Shown: piece after piece, positions 1 to 5,505 of the stretch | Numbering within the stretch: position 1 is the stretch's first letter | How the letters are laid out: every line of letters starts with the position of its first letter | From: Hyphomicrobiales bacterium | GTDB taxonomy: Bacteria; Pseudomonadota; Alphaproteobacteria; Rhizobiales; Aestuariivirgaceae | NCBI GenBank assembly: GCA_025362535.1 | Contig: JANYGE010000325.1 | Coordinates: forward strand, 1 to 7,737 | Length of the DNA stretch: 7,737 bases | Direction: 5' to 3' | The notes under the pieces: model-generated | What the model saw: the letters and a program-made list of their open reading frames with translations, nothing else | Databases searched by the model: none | What the model was told of the DNA's origin: nothing | Position numbers and translations under genes: made by a program

Positions 1-1
1 C

Positions 2-223
2 GATCATCAAAAAGCCTTTGATCTGATGGTGCCTTATGATCTCCACAAGGAATCTTGGAGCTCGGCGAGCATCCCAACCAATGATTATTTTAAGCCCATT
101 TCAGTGCTGGGAAAAATCTATGGTTTGGCCTATTTGCGCACCCTCAGGCCCATGATGCGGAAGATTTACTACAGATTGCCGCCGCAAGTACTGCGTTTTT
201 TGCAACCATTCACGCGCCACTAA
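2..223 (+). CDS. C-terminal fragment of an unrecognised protein
   Basis: An open frame enters from the left edge and ends at TAA 221-223, giving about 73 residues of C-terminus. I do not recognise the family. The fragment is soluble-looking and aromatic-rich (PYDLHKESW near residues 11-19), then becomes basic, ending in a segment with KIYYRLPP and a tail of FLQPFTRH. An internal ATG at 26 is in frame, but nothing upstream looks like a start site and the frame is open to the edge, so this is most likely the tail of a longer gene. A basic, amphipathic tail of this kind occurs in glycosyltransferases and other envelope enzymes, but that is only a guess. It is followed 50 bases later by the EamA permease gene on the same strand, so the two could be co-transcribed. 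Confidence 0.6.
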   Translation, partial: DHQKAFDLMVPYDLHKESWSSASIPTNDYFKPISVLGKIYGLAYLRTLRPMMRKIYYRLPPQVLRFLQPFTRH

Positions 224-248
224 AGCGCAAATCGGGTGGCATCCTGGT

Positions 249-271
249 GGGTGAGCCTCTATAGGTTACCC
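249..271 (+). promoter_or_regulatory. Bulged hairpin covering the EamA ribosome-binding site
   Basis: GGGTGA (249-254) and CCT (256-258) pair with AGG (263-265) and TTACCC (266-271), leaving a CTAT loop, one bulged G at 255 and one G-T pair. The AGG at 263-265 is also the only Shine-Dalgarno-like element before the ATG at 274 (spacing 8), so the fold would mask it. No T-run follows, so it is a poor intrinsic terminator for the upstream gene. The pairing is seen directly; any regulatory role is inference. Confidence 0.35.
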
Positions 272-273
272 GC

Positions 274-1197
274 ATGAATCACTCATCACATCAAGTTATG
301 GGCCCGGCTGAATGGGCCATGCTCATCGTTCTCAGTGCTATTTGGGGCGGATCATTTTATTTCTTTGCGGTCATCATCAAAGAACTTCCGGTTTTCACTA
401 TCGTGTTCTTCCGGGTATTTCTTGCAAGCATGGCATTATGGGTGATTGTCTTGGCCACTCGTCAAACCTTGCCCATGTCCAGCACCATGTGGCGCAATTT
501 TTTCCTGATGGGTTTTTTTAACAACGTCATTCCCTTCAGTCTTATTGTCTGGGGAGAAAGCAAAGTTGCTCCCGGACTTGCCGCTGTGTTGAACGCCACA
601 ACACCCTTCTTTTCTGTTATTGTTGCACATCTTTCAACGCAAAATGAAAAACTCACGTGGAACCGAATGGCAGGTGCATTGGTTGGGTTGACAGGTGTTG
701 CTGCACTTGTGGGTTTTGATGCGGTGAAAAATCTGGGCAGCGATTTGATTTTCCAACTCGCTATTGTTGGGGCCTCGGTCAGCTATGGTATCAGTACAAT
801 TTTTGGTCGCCGCATGGCGGGTATTCCGCCTCTGGTCACCTCTGCTTCGCAGACAGCGGCGTCAAGTCTTATGCTATTGCCATTGATGTTGGTGATCGAT
901 CAGCCTTTTAACCTTGCATGGCCGAGCAGCAATGTTGTCTTTTCACTATTAGCGCTTGCACTTCTCTGCACAGCCTTCGCCTATGTGATTTTCTTTAACA
1001 TCGTAAAGCGCGCTGGCATGACCAATGTTACCCTTGTCACTTTGCTGGTGCCGGTAAGCGCCATGCTATTGGGAGCGCTGTTTTTAAATGAGCAAATTTC
1101 GGCCCGTCATTTTCTTGGCATGGCGGTGATTGGCATTGGTCTGGCCTTGATTGATGGCCGCATTCCAAGCAGGTTCCTTAAAACCATGCGAGGCTAA
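274..1197 (+). CDS. EamA/DMT-family inner-membrane permease
   Basis: This 307-residue protein has the size and layout of drug/metabolite transporter (DMT) family exporters: two tandem EamA repeats (about residues 12-145 and 155-295), each of five hydrophobic helices. The first helix carries the family-typical SAIWGGSFYF (about residues 21-30), followed by FFRVFLA in helix 2. At the end of repeat 1, WNRMAGALVGLTGVAAL precedes the hinge, and repeat 2 ends with LGMAVIGIGLALI and a short basic tail. Family members usually export amino acids, metabolites or toxic compounds by proton antiport; the substrate cannot be read from sequence. The start at ATG 274 has AGG 8 bases upstream, and the frame closes at TAA 1195-1197. 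The gene is convergent with the hemerythrin gene, with 13 bp between stops. The neighbours do not suggest a substrate. Confidence 0.93.
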   Translation: MNHSSHQVMGPAEWAMLIVLSAIWGGSFYFFAVIIKELPVFTIVFFRVFLASMALWVIVLATRQTLPMSSTMWRNFFLMGFFNNVIPFSLIVWGESKVAPGLAAVLNATTPFFSVIVAHLSTQNEKLTWNRMAGALVGLTGVAALVGFDAVKNLGSDLIFQLAIVGASVSYGISTIFGRRMAGIPPLVTSASQTAASSLMLLPLMLVIDQPFNLAWPSSNVVFSLLALALLCTAFAYVIFFNIVKRAGMTNVTLVTLLVPVSAMLLGALFLNEQISARHFLGMAVIGIGLALIDGRIPSRFLKTMRG

Positions 1198-1210
1198 CTG
1201 AGATTCGCCC

Positions 1211-1762
1211 CTAAATTCCCACATCAATAACGCCAAGCGCATCCTCCAATTCCGTCTCCTCGTAGCTAAAATGAGATTGAACGCATTCATTCAGGATGGA
1301 GAAGGTGGCTTTCAACTTTGTGAAATTTTCTTGAATGGGTTCTCGTATGGCCTCATGCGCGCGGGTTTCTAACTCTTCGATCAAGTCGTGTACCACGAGA
1401 TGCTCAGCCATTAAACGCTCCACGACTTTCTTCAAACCGTCGCTTCCAGCGTCATGAAGAATAGGGAACATTGCACTATCCTCCGCTTGGTGATGGAAAG
1501 TCAGCATCATGCATTCTTGGCCGCACATATTGCCAAAGGCTGTGAAATTCTGGCGCATATTCAGTTCTGAAATTTTGGTGATGAGTGTTTCGTCAATCTG
1601 TTGCATGGCCTCTTCAACCTCACGCAATTGCTCACGGTGGTGATTATGATAAAGACTGAGGCGACGGCCTTGCCGCCTTTGGGCTGGTGAAAGATTCTCG
1701 ATCTTTGGGGCTTTCGGGCGCTTAGCGTTGTCGAGTAGGGTGATGCGGTTTAGTTTTTCCAT
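1211..1762 (-). CDS. Hemerythrin HHE-domain protein
   Basis: The 183-residue soluble protein is predicted to be a four-helix-bundle hemerythrin-like protein with a di-iron site. The expected ligand pattern is visible: a His cluster at 39-42 (HNHH), H90/H91 with E94 (HHQAE), H121 and H125 (HLVVH), and H164 with E168/E169 (HFSYEE). The first 30 residues are charged and proline-containing and precede the domain. There is no signal peptide or membrane helix, so it should be cytoplasmic. Members of this family bind O2, NO or peroxide, or take part in iron and oxidative-stress handling; which applies here is not shown. Cysteines at 80, 84 and 160 might be redox-active but form no known motif. The ATG start has no strong Shine-Dalgarno. 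It is divergent from the TIM-barrel gene, with only 27 bp between the two start codons. Confidence 0.88.
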   Translation of the reverse strand: MEKLNRITLLDNAKRPKAPKIENLSPAQRRQGRRLSLYHNHHREQLREVEEAMQQIDETLITKISELNMRQNFTAFGNMCGQECMMLTFHHQAEDSAMFPILHDAGSDGLKKVVERLMAEHLVVHDLIEELETRAHEAIREPIQENFTKLKATFSILNECVQSHFSYEETELEDALGVIDVGI

Positions 1763-1789
1763 CTGTATCGCTTATCATAGGTTGCCCAT

Positions 1790-2551
1790 ATGACACAGAA
1801 CCCGATCGCCGTTTCCACTTGGAGTGTGCATAATCTCTTGGAAAAGCTTCCCCTTGAAGATTTGCCGATGGAACTTTCACAACGTGGTTATAAGCGAGTG
1901 GAGATTTGTCATTTTCATTTAACCTCACAAGAGCCCGCGTATTTGCGCGACATGAGAAAGCTGTTCAACGATTGTGGTGTGGTTGTTCAAACACTGTTGA
2001 TTGATGATGGTGACATTACCAATCCTGCGAGCCGCGATAAAGATTTGAAATGGATTTTGAGCTGGATTGAAGCGGCGGCTCTCTTGGGTGCCGAAAATGC
2101 AAGGGTTATAGCAGGCAAGGCGGCACCGACTAAAGAAGCCCTCGCATTATCCGTTGATGGTTTGAAAATTTGCGCGGCCCTTGGCGTTGCTCATGGTGTT
2201 CGCGTGGTGACCGAAAATTGGTTTGATACGCTAGCGACACCAGAAGCTGTGCATCATATCTTGGATACTGTTGGGCCGTCACTTGGGTTTTTGGCTGATA
2301 CCGGCAATTGGCATGGGCCGACCAAATATGCTGATTTGAATTCGATTTTTGCACTGGCGGAGCTTTGCCATGCGAAAACCAGTTTCGCGGCAGGCTTGAA
2401 ACTTGATCAAGTCGATAATGCAAACTGGTTGATGGCGGCGCGAGCGGCACATTACACTGGGCCGTTCACATTGATTTTTGCTGATGAGGGTGATGAGTGG
2501 GCGGGGCTCGAAATTGAACGCGAATTTATTCGGAATTCTACGGTAAAATAA
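1790..2551 (+). CDS. Xylose-isomerase-like TIM-barrel protein (sugar phosphate isomerase/epimerase family)
   Basis: At 253 residues, this matches the AP-endonuclease-2/xylose-isomerase-like TIM-barrel superfamily (COG1082 type). Barrel strands can be followed in order: IAVSTWSV (6-13), VEICHFHL with E38 (37-44), VVVQTLLIDDGD (64-75), ARVIAG (104-109), VRVVTENW with E142 (137-144), LGFLADTGNWHG with D170 (165-176), and TLIFADEGDEW near the C-terminus. E142, D170, H194 (CHAKT) and an acidic residue around 232-236 are the likely divalent-metal ligands of such enzymes. The substrate is unknown; the family includes sugar and inositol isomerases, epimerases and dehydratases. No signal peptide is seen, so it is cytoplasmic. 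ATG 1790 has AGG at 1779-1781, spacing 8. It stands alone on its strand, ends 6 bp from the allA stop in convergent orientation, and is not obviously part of the purine or sugar-uptake operons. Confidence 0.85.
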   Translation: MTQNPIAVSTWSVHNLLEKLPLEDLPMELSQRGYKRVEICHFHLTSQEPAYLRDMRKLFNDCGVVVQTLLIDDGDITNPASRDKDLKWILSWIEAAALLGAENARVIAGKAAPTKEALALSVDGLKICAALGVAHGVRVVTENWFDTLATPEAVHHILDTVGPSLGFLADTGNWHGPTKYADLNSIFALAELCHAKTSFAAGLKLDQVDNANWLMAARAAHYTGPFTLIFADEGDEWAGLEIEREFIRNSTVK

Positions 2552-2557
2552 GAGGCG

Positions 2558-3025
2558 CTAAAGCGTCAGCGTAAATTCTTTTTCCAGCTCTCTTTCTTCT
2601 AAATTATTCCCGTCACCTTCGCGATCAATAATCAGAAAGCGGCTTTCATTCATCACCAGCAAAGGATGATGCCAGGCCGAGCGCTTATAGTTCACACCTT
2701 GCTCACCTCTCGCCCTGAAAGCGCGGTATGATTTTTTGTCATCAGGGTTTTCGCAGACCAGAACATACCAATCTTGGTTTTGCAGTGGATAAAATAATTG
2801 ACTGCCCAGAGGATGGCGCTCCATCAATTTTATGGCAATGGGTTGGGGGCGAGGGAGGGCGGTGAAAATGCTGATGACGGCTTTGCCGATTCCGATATCA
2901 ATATTTGCAAGATCGTGAAAGCGCGTTGCAAAGCCTTGATTTATGTGACGCTGTTTGGCACCGTCTAACTCCACCACATCGCCAAAAGGTGCGAAGGCCT
3001 GTTTGGTCAAAGCCTCGATTTTCAT
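2558..3025 (-). CDS. allA: Ureidoglycolate lyase
   Basis: This enzyme splits (S)-ureidoglycolate into glyoxylate and urea, the last step of the ureide branch of purine degradation, in the cytoplasm. The 155 residues match the usual AllA length of about 160. Family landmarks in order are AFAPFGDVVE (10-19), INQGFATRFHDLA (28-40), MERHPLGSQLFYPL (68-81), GVNYKRSAWHHPLL (110-123) and FLIIDREGDGNNLEE (130-144). HPLGSQ, the WHHP histidines and the IDR segment are the conserved cupin-fold, active-site region of AllA proteins. Its ATG overlaps the allE stop by 4 bases (ATGA), with only a weak Shine-Dalgarno, so translation is probably coupled to allE. The urea and glyoxylate produced need urease and glyoxylate-assimilation genes, which are not in this window. 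Confidence 0.95.
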   Translation of the reverse strand: MKIEALTKQAFAPFGDVVELDGAKQRHINQGFATRFHDLANIDIGIGKAVISIFTALPRPQPIAIKLMERHPLGSQLFYPLQNQDWYVLVCENPDDKKSYRAFRARGEQGVNYKRSAWHHPLLVMNESRFLIIDREGDGNNLEERELEKEFTLTL

Positions 3026-3849
3026 TTGAGGCTCAGCTTGGCGTGGCGATTTACGTCTTTATAGAGCAGGTAGCGAAAGCGACCTGGGCCGCCCGCATAA
3101 CAAGCTTGCGGGCAGAAGGCGCGCAGCCACATGAAATCTCCGGCTTCCACTTCCACCCAATCCTGATTGAGACGGTAAACAGCTTTGCCCTCCAGCACAT
3201 AAAGCCCATGCTCCATCACATGGGTTTCAGCGAAGGGGATCACCCCGCCGGGTTCAAAATTCACGATATTCACATGCATATCATGGCGCAAATCATTCGG
3301 ATCCGTAAATCGCGTGGTAGACCATGCGCCATTGGTGTCTGGCATCACCGTTGGGGCCACATCTTTTTCGTTCGTCACAAAAGCTTCCGGCCTAGCCAAG
3401 CCTGCAACAGCTTCATATGATTTTCTAATCCAGTGGAAACGGCATGGCTTGCCTTTGGCATTGTGGAGGCTCCAAGAACAGCCTGCGGGCAGATAAGCGT
3501 AAGAGCCGGGTACGAGTAAATATTTTTGGCCTTCAATGGTAAGGGCCGCATTGCCTTCGACCACAAAGATTACGGCTTCGGCATTTTGATCAGGCTCTGG
3601 ATTGTCACTGCCGCCGCCTTCACCCACTTCCATAATATACTGCGAAAATGTTTCGGCGAAACCTGAGAGCGGGCGCGCAATGATCCAAGCCCGTGTTTTT
3701 TCCCAGAAAGGCAAAGAACTGGTGACTATATCTTGCATCACATCTTTGGGGATTATGGCATAAGCGGTGGTGAATGCGGCACGGCCTGTCAACAATTGGC
3801 TTTGTGGGGGAAGGCCACCTTGCGGGGCGTAGTAACTGCGGTCCGTCAT
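3022..3849 (-). CDS. allE: (S)-ureidoglycine aminohydrolase, bicupin
   Basis: It hydrolyses (S)-ureidoglycine to (S)-ureidoglycolate and ammonia, supplying AllA directly. I chose ATG 3849 (275 residues; E. coli AllE has 261) because AAAAGG lies 7 bases upstream and the protein then opens with SYYAPQGG. A longer in-frame start at 3894 would add 15 lysine-rich residues and sits inside a palindrome. Two cupin domains are visible, about 65-140 and 192-265. The C-terminal cupin holds E208, H210, H214 and Q248, which reproduces the spacing of the Mn ligands I recall for the plant enzyme (Glu-235, His-237, His-241, Gln-275). Y225, Y260 and K264 fall where I recall the plant substrate-binding residues. 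The first cupin has lost such a His/Glu set, as is usual in this family. It is the first gene of the operon with allA. Confidence 0.95.
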   Translation of the reverse strand: MTDRSYYAPQGGLPPQSQLLTGRAAFTTAYAIIPKDVMQDIVTSSLPFWEKTRAWIIARPLSGFAETFSQYIMEVGEGGGSDNPEPDQNAEAVIFVVEGNAALTIEGQKYLLVPGSYAYLPAGCSWSLHNAKGKPCRFHWIRKSYEAVAGLARPEAFVTNEKDVAPTVMPDTNGAWSTTRFTDPNDLRHDMHVNIVNFEPGGVIPFAETHVMEHGLYVLEGKAVYRLNQDWVEVEAGDFMWLRAFCPQACYAGGPGRFRYLLYKDVNRHAKLSLK

Positions 3850-3856
3850 TATCATG

Positions 3857-3862
3857 CCTTTT
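3857..3862 (-). promoter_or_regulatory. Ribosome-binding site that decides the allE start
   Basis: Read on the minus strand this is AAAAGG, 7 bases before ATG 3849-3847. It lies inside the longer open frame that begins at 3894, so it favours the shorter 275-residue AllE. A second ATG at 3855, in the same frame, is only 1 base from AAAAGG and so is poorly placed. Confidence 0.6.
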
Positions 3863-3880
3863 GCTTTGCGTTGCTTCTGT

Positions 3881-3908
3881 TTTATGTCAATCATGGCACA
3901 TGGCGCAA
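3881..3908 (-). promoter_or_regulatory. Possible allE promoter
   Basis: On the minus strand TTGCGC (3908-3903) and CATAAA (3886-3881) are separated by 16 bp and could serve as -35 and -10 boxes, about 30 bp before the preferred allE start. Both boxes are imperfect. A perfect TTGACA (3890-3885) also occurs but has no good -10 at proper spacing. The proposed promoter overlaps the palindrome at 3887-3921. Confidence 0.3.
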
Positions 3909-3921
3909 TTGCTATGATTGA
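3887..3921. promoter_or_regulatory. Interrupted palindrome, candidate operator between allE and the lprI-like gene
   Basis: TCAATCATGGCA (3887-3898) is mirrored by TGCTATGATTGA (3910-3921) on the other side of 11 bases. Of the 12 position pairs 11 match, with the outer 8 perfect. The arms are about two helical turns apart, as expected for a dimeric regulator touching successive major grooves. It lies in the 80-bp divergent region, upstream of both starts, and overlaps the candidate allE promoter. The inverted repeat is seen directly; binding by a regulator is inferred and no regulator gene for this operon is in the window. Confidence 0.5.
3910..3918 (+). promoter_or_regulatory. Extended -10-like box before the lprI-like gene
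   Basis: TGCTATGAT matches an extended -10 element (TGn plus TATGAT, five of six consensus bases). No good -35 lies 16-18 bp upstream. A start site 6-8 bases downstream would leave a leader of only about 5 bases and would lose the Shine-Dalgarno at 3920-3924, so this box may be coincidental; it is also part of the palindrome's right arm. Confidence 0.2.
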
Positions 3922-3929
3922 GGGTGACG

Positions 3930-4331
3930 ATGTTGAAAGTTTTTACTTTGTGTCTGTTTTTGGCAGGATTTGTTGTGCCAGCGCTGGCTGATGATCAACC
4001 GGATTGTGAAAATGGCAGCCAAGCCGAGCTTAATATGTGCGCTTATAATGATTTTGCGAAGGCTGATAAGGAGCTAAACACGCTTTGGCCGCAGGTTAAA
4101 AAATTTGCGGTGGATGGTGATGCTGCATTGGAGGGCAATGACAAGGGTTATGTCAAAGCTCTGCTCGCTTCGCAGCGCGCGTGGATTGCTTACCGCGATG
4201 GACAATGTGAACTTTATGGATTTCAATCGCGCGGTGGATCAATGGAACCGATGTTGGTCTCGGGCTGTAAAGCGCAGATGACTGAGGCTCGTATTAAAGA
4301 GTTGAAATCGATTATAGAAGTCAACCAATAG
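3930..4331 (+). CDS. Secreted LprI/DUF1311-family protein
   Basis: This is a 133-residue protein with a clear signal peptide: a hydrophobic core in residues 4-17 and a likely cleavage site after ALA at position 20. The mature domain has the features of the LprI-N/DUF1311 family: a Cys-containing start (C26, C37 in ELNMCAYNDF), a central helix with DKELNTLWPQVKK, the hallmark SQRAWIAYRDGQC (81-93), and a final SGCKAQMTEARIKEL. Four cysteines (26, 37, 93, 113) could form two periplasmic disulfides. LprI of mycobacteria was described as a lysozyme inhibitor; most proteobacterial members are uncharacterised, so that role is only possible here. There is no lipobox. I chose ATG 3930, with GAGGG at 3920-3924 and spacing 5, over an in-frame TTG at 3918 that lies before the Shine-Dalgarno. 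It is convergent with the LacI gene, 9 bp apart. Confidence 0.85.
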   Translation: MLKVFTLCLFLAGFVVPALADDQPDCENGSQAELNMCAYNDFAKADKELNTLWPQVKKFAVDGDAALEGNDKGYVKALLASQRAWIAYRDGQCELYGFQSRGGSMEPMLVSGCKAQMTEARIKELKSIIEVNQ

Positions 4332-4340
4332 CACCCATAG

Positions 4341-5339
4341 TTAAAAAGGGCGTTTCAGGTGTTGCAGTGTTTCGGCTGCTTCACCGTTGATTGAACGCAT
4401 TAGAAGCCGTGCCAGATCGCGCCCAGCCTCGTGGAAATCTTCTGGGATGGAAATGATTTCGGGAATGGCAATGGTTAAAAGATTTGTTGAATGTTTTGAT
4501 GCGGTGTCGAAATCAACGCCAATGCGCAATCCTTCATGTTGAAGACCAGAGGATATTGCAAAAGCTGAGGTGGTGGATGAGCTGATAATGCCATCCGGCC
4601 TTTGAGCAAGATGGGCTAGGCTGCGGCCTATCTCCTGCACCTGTGCGAGTGGTGTATCGGTGTGGCAGCTTGCCAAGGCAAATGATTCCAAACCAAAATC
4701 TTTTATGGCGCGCTCAAAGCCCTGGTTAGTATGGCGGCTATAATAAAGTTCGGGTGGCGGGCCGAGAAGGCCAAGGCGCTTGCGCCCACGGGCTGCCAGT
4801 TGGCGCGCGGCCTCATAAGCGAAAGCATCATTGTCAAAATCATGATAGGGATGGACAAGGCCCATGTCGGTCCGGCCATGGGTGGCAAAGGGCATGTTGT
4901 TATCGGCCAGATAGCGCACGCGCGGATCGCTGGCTTGGGTGCGCGATAAAATCACTCCATCAGCAGAAGCGGTTTCCACAATATAGCGCATTGGGGCCAT
5001 TGGATCATTGAGATCATAAGGTGTGATCACCAGATGATAGGCGGTTCCTTTCAAGCCATCACTGACACCATAAACAAATTGAGAGAAAAAGCCTGAGCCT
5101 TCATCTTCGGGGTTAAGCACCACCGTAATGACATTGGTTTTTCCGGTGCGCAGACGCACACCTGCACGGTCTGGACGATAGCCTGCTTGTTGTGCCGCAA
5201 GCTTGACGCGGCGCTTGGTATCCTCAGCAATCTCAGGATTATCGCGCAAGGCTTGGCTGACAGTGGAGATGCCAAGCCCGGTGATCTGCGCCAAAGTGCG
5301 CAAAGTGGGGCGGGCTGGAGGATCTTGAGGATTGGCCAT
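4341..5339 (-). CDS. LacI-family transcriptional repressor of the adjacent sugar importer
   Basis: The 332-residue protein has the full LacI/GalR layout. An N-terminal helix-turn-helix spans about residues 12-32 (LRTLAQITGLGISTVSQALR). The linker and hinge follow with AGYRPDRAGVRLRTGKTN (52-69), then a periplasmic-binding-protein-like effector domain from about 70 to 330 containing ADGVILSRT (126-134), THGRTD (153-158), HDFDND (166-171) and RPDGIISSS (247-255). It is expected to bind DNA as a dimer and to release or change affinity when the imported sugar or a derivative binds. ATG 5339 is preferred over an in-frame TTG at 5348; neither has a clear Shine-Dalgarno, so translation may be weak or leaderless. 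The gene is divergent from the binding-protein gene, with two matching operators between them, which points to control of the importer and of itself. The inducer is unknown. Confidence 0.93.
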   Translation of the reverse strand: MANPQDPPARPTLRTLAQITGLGISTVSQALRDNPEIAEDTKRRVKLAAQQAGYRPDRAGVRLRTGKTNVITVVLNPEDEGSGFFSQFVYGVSDGLKGTAYHLVITPYDLNDPMAPMRYIVETASADGVILSRTQASDPRVRYLADNNMPFATHGRTDMGLVHPYHDFDNDAFAYEAARQLAARGRKRLGLLGPPPELYYSRHTNQGFERAIKDFGLESFALASCHTDTPLAQVQEIGRSLAHLAQRPDGIISSSTTSAFAISSGLQHEGLRIGVDFDTASKHSTNLLTIAIPEIISIPEDFHEAGRDLARLLMRSINGEAAETLQHLKRPF

Positions 5340-5361
5340 AGTGGCCAAACACTATCGCTTA

Positions 5362-5376
5362 TCTGAAACGATACAA
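5362..5376. promoter_or_regulatory. LacI-type operator O1, at the repressor gene's own promoter
   Basis: TCTGAAACGATACAA matches the operator O2 at 13 of 15 positions and has the central CG typical of LacI/GalR operators; the half-sites TGAAAC/GATACA agree at 4 of 6 positions. It lies just downstream of a TATAAG box on the minus strand, so a bound repressor would sit on the predicted start site of its own gene. Autoregulation is inferred. Confidence 0.6.
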
Positions 5377-5379
5377 GCC

Positions 5380-5385
5380 CTTATA
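5380..5385 (-). promoter_or_regulatory. Predicted -10 box for the LacI gene
   Basis: On the minus strand 5385-5380 reads TATAAG, five of six consensus bases, about 41 bases before the ATG. No strong -35 is present at 16-18 bp, although TTGCTG lies at about 15 bp. Transcription would start around 5373, inside operator O1. Confidence 0.35.
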
Positions 5386-5428
5386 TCTCATTGTGCATTG
5401 CAGCAAAATAAATATTTAAGAATCCTAA

Positions 5429-5443
5429 TCTGAAACGTTGCAA
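5429..5443. promoter_or_regulatory. LacI-type operator O2, at the importer promoter
   Basis: TCTGAAACGTTGCAA contains a near-perfect palindrome around a central CG (TGAAAC and GTTGCA, 5 of 6 symmetric), the classic LacI/GalR operator form. Its right half TTGCAA (5438-5443) could be the -35 of the importer promoter, with TAGCCT (5461-5466) as a weak -10 at 17 bp. A repressor here would block polymerase. The centre is 67 bp from that of O1, on nearly the same side of an unbent helix only if the twist allows, so looping is possible but not shown. Confidence 0.65.
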
Positions 5444-5489
5444 ATTATTTTTTTCTCGAATAGCCTCCACCTGTACCCCAATAAAAGAC

Positions 5490-5497
5490 AAGGGAGG
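5490..5497 (+). promoter_or_regulatory. Strong ribosome-binding site of the sugar-binding protein
   Basis: AAGGGAGG lies 8 bases before ATG 5506. It is the best Shine-Dalgarno match in the window, fitting the high expression expected of a periplasmic binding protein, and it fixes the start. Confidence 0.8.
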
Positions 5498-5505
5498 ATA
5501 CTGTC

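Noticed and set aside
2554..2567. GGCGC-TAAA-GCGTC mini-hairpin between the TIM-barrel and allA stops, as a bidirectional terminator
   Set aside because: The stem is only five pairs including a G-T and there are no T-runs on either side, so I would not call a terminator.
2905..3420. A 171-codon plus-strand frame across allA and allE
   Set aside because: It is antisense to two well-supported genes, with a low-complexity-free but family-less translation; treated as a shadow.
4731..5011. Plus-strand frames antisense to the LacI gene
   Set aside because: They are mirror frames of the effector domain, with no ribosome-binding site or recognisable motif.
5394..5402. TGCATTGCA odd palindrome between the two operators as a third operator
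   Set aside because: It is only 4+1+4 bases, lacks the central CG and does not match the other two sites.
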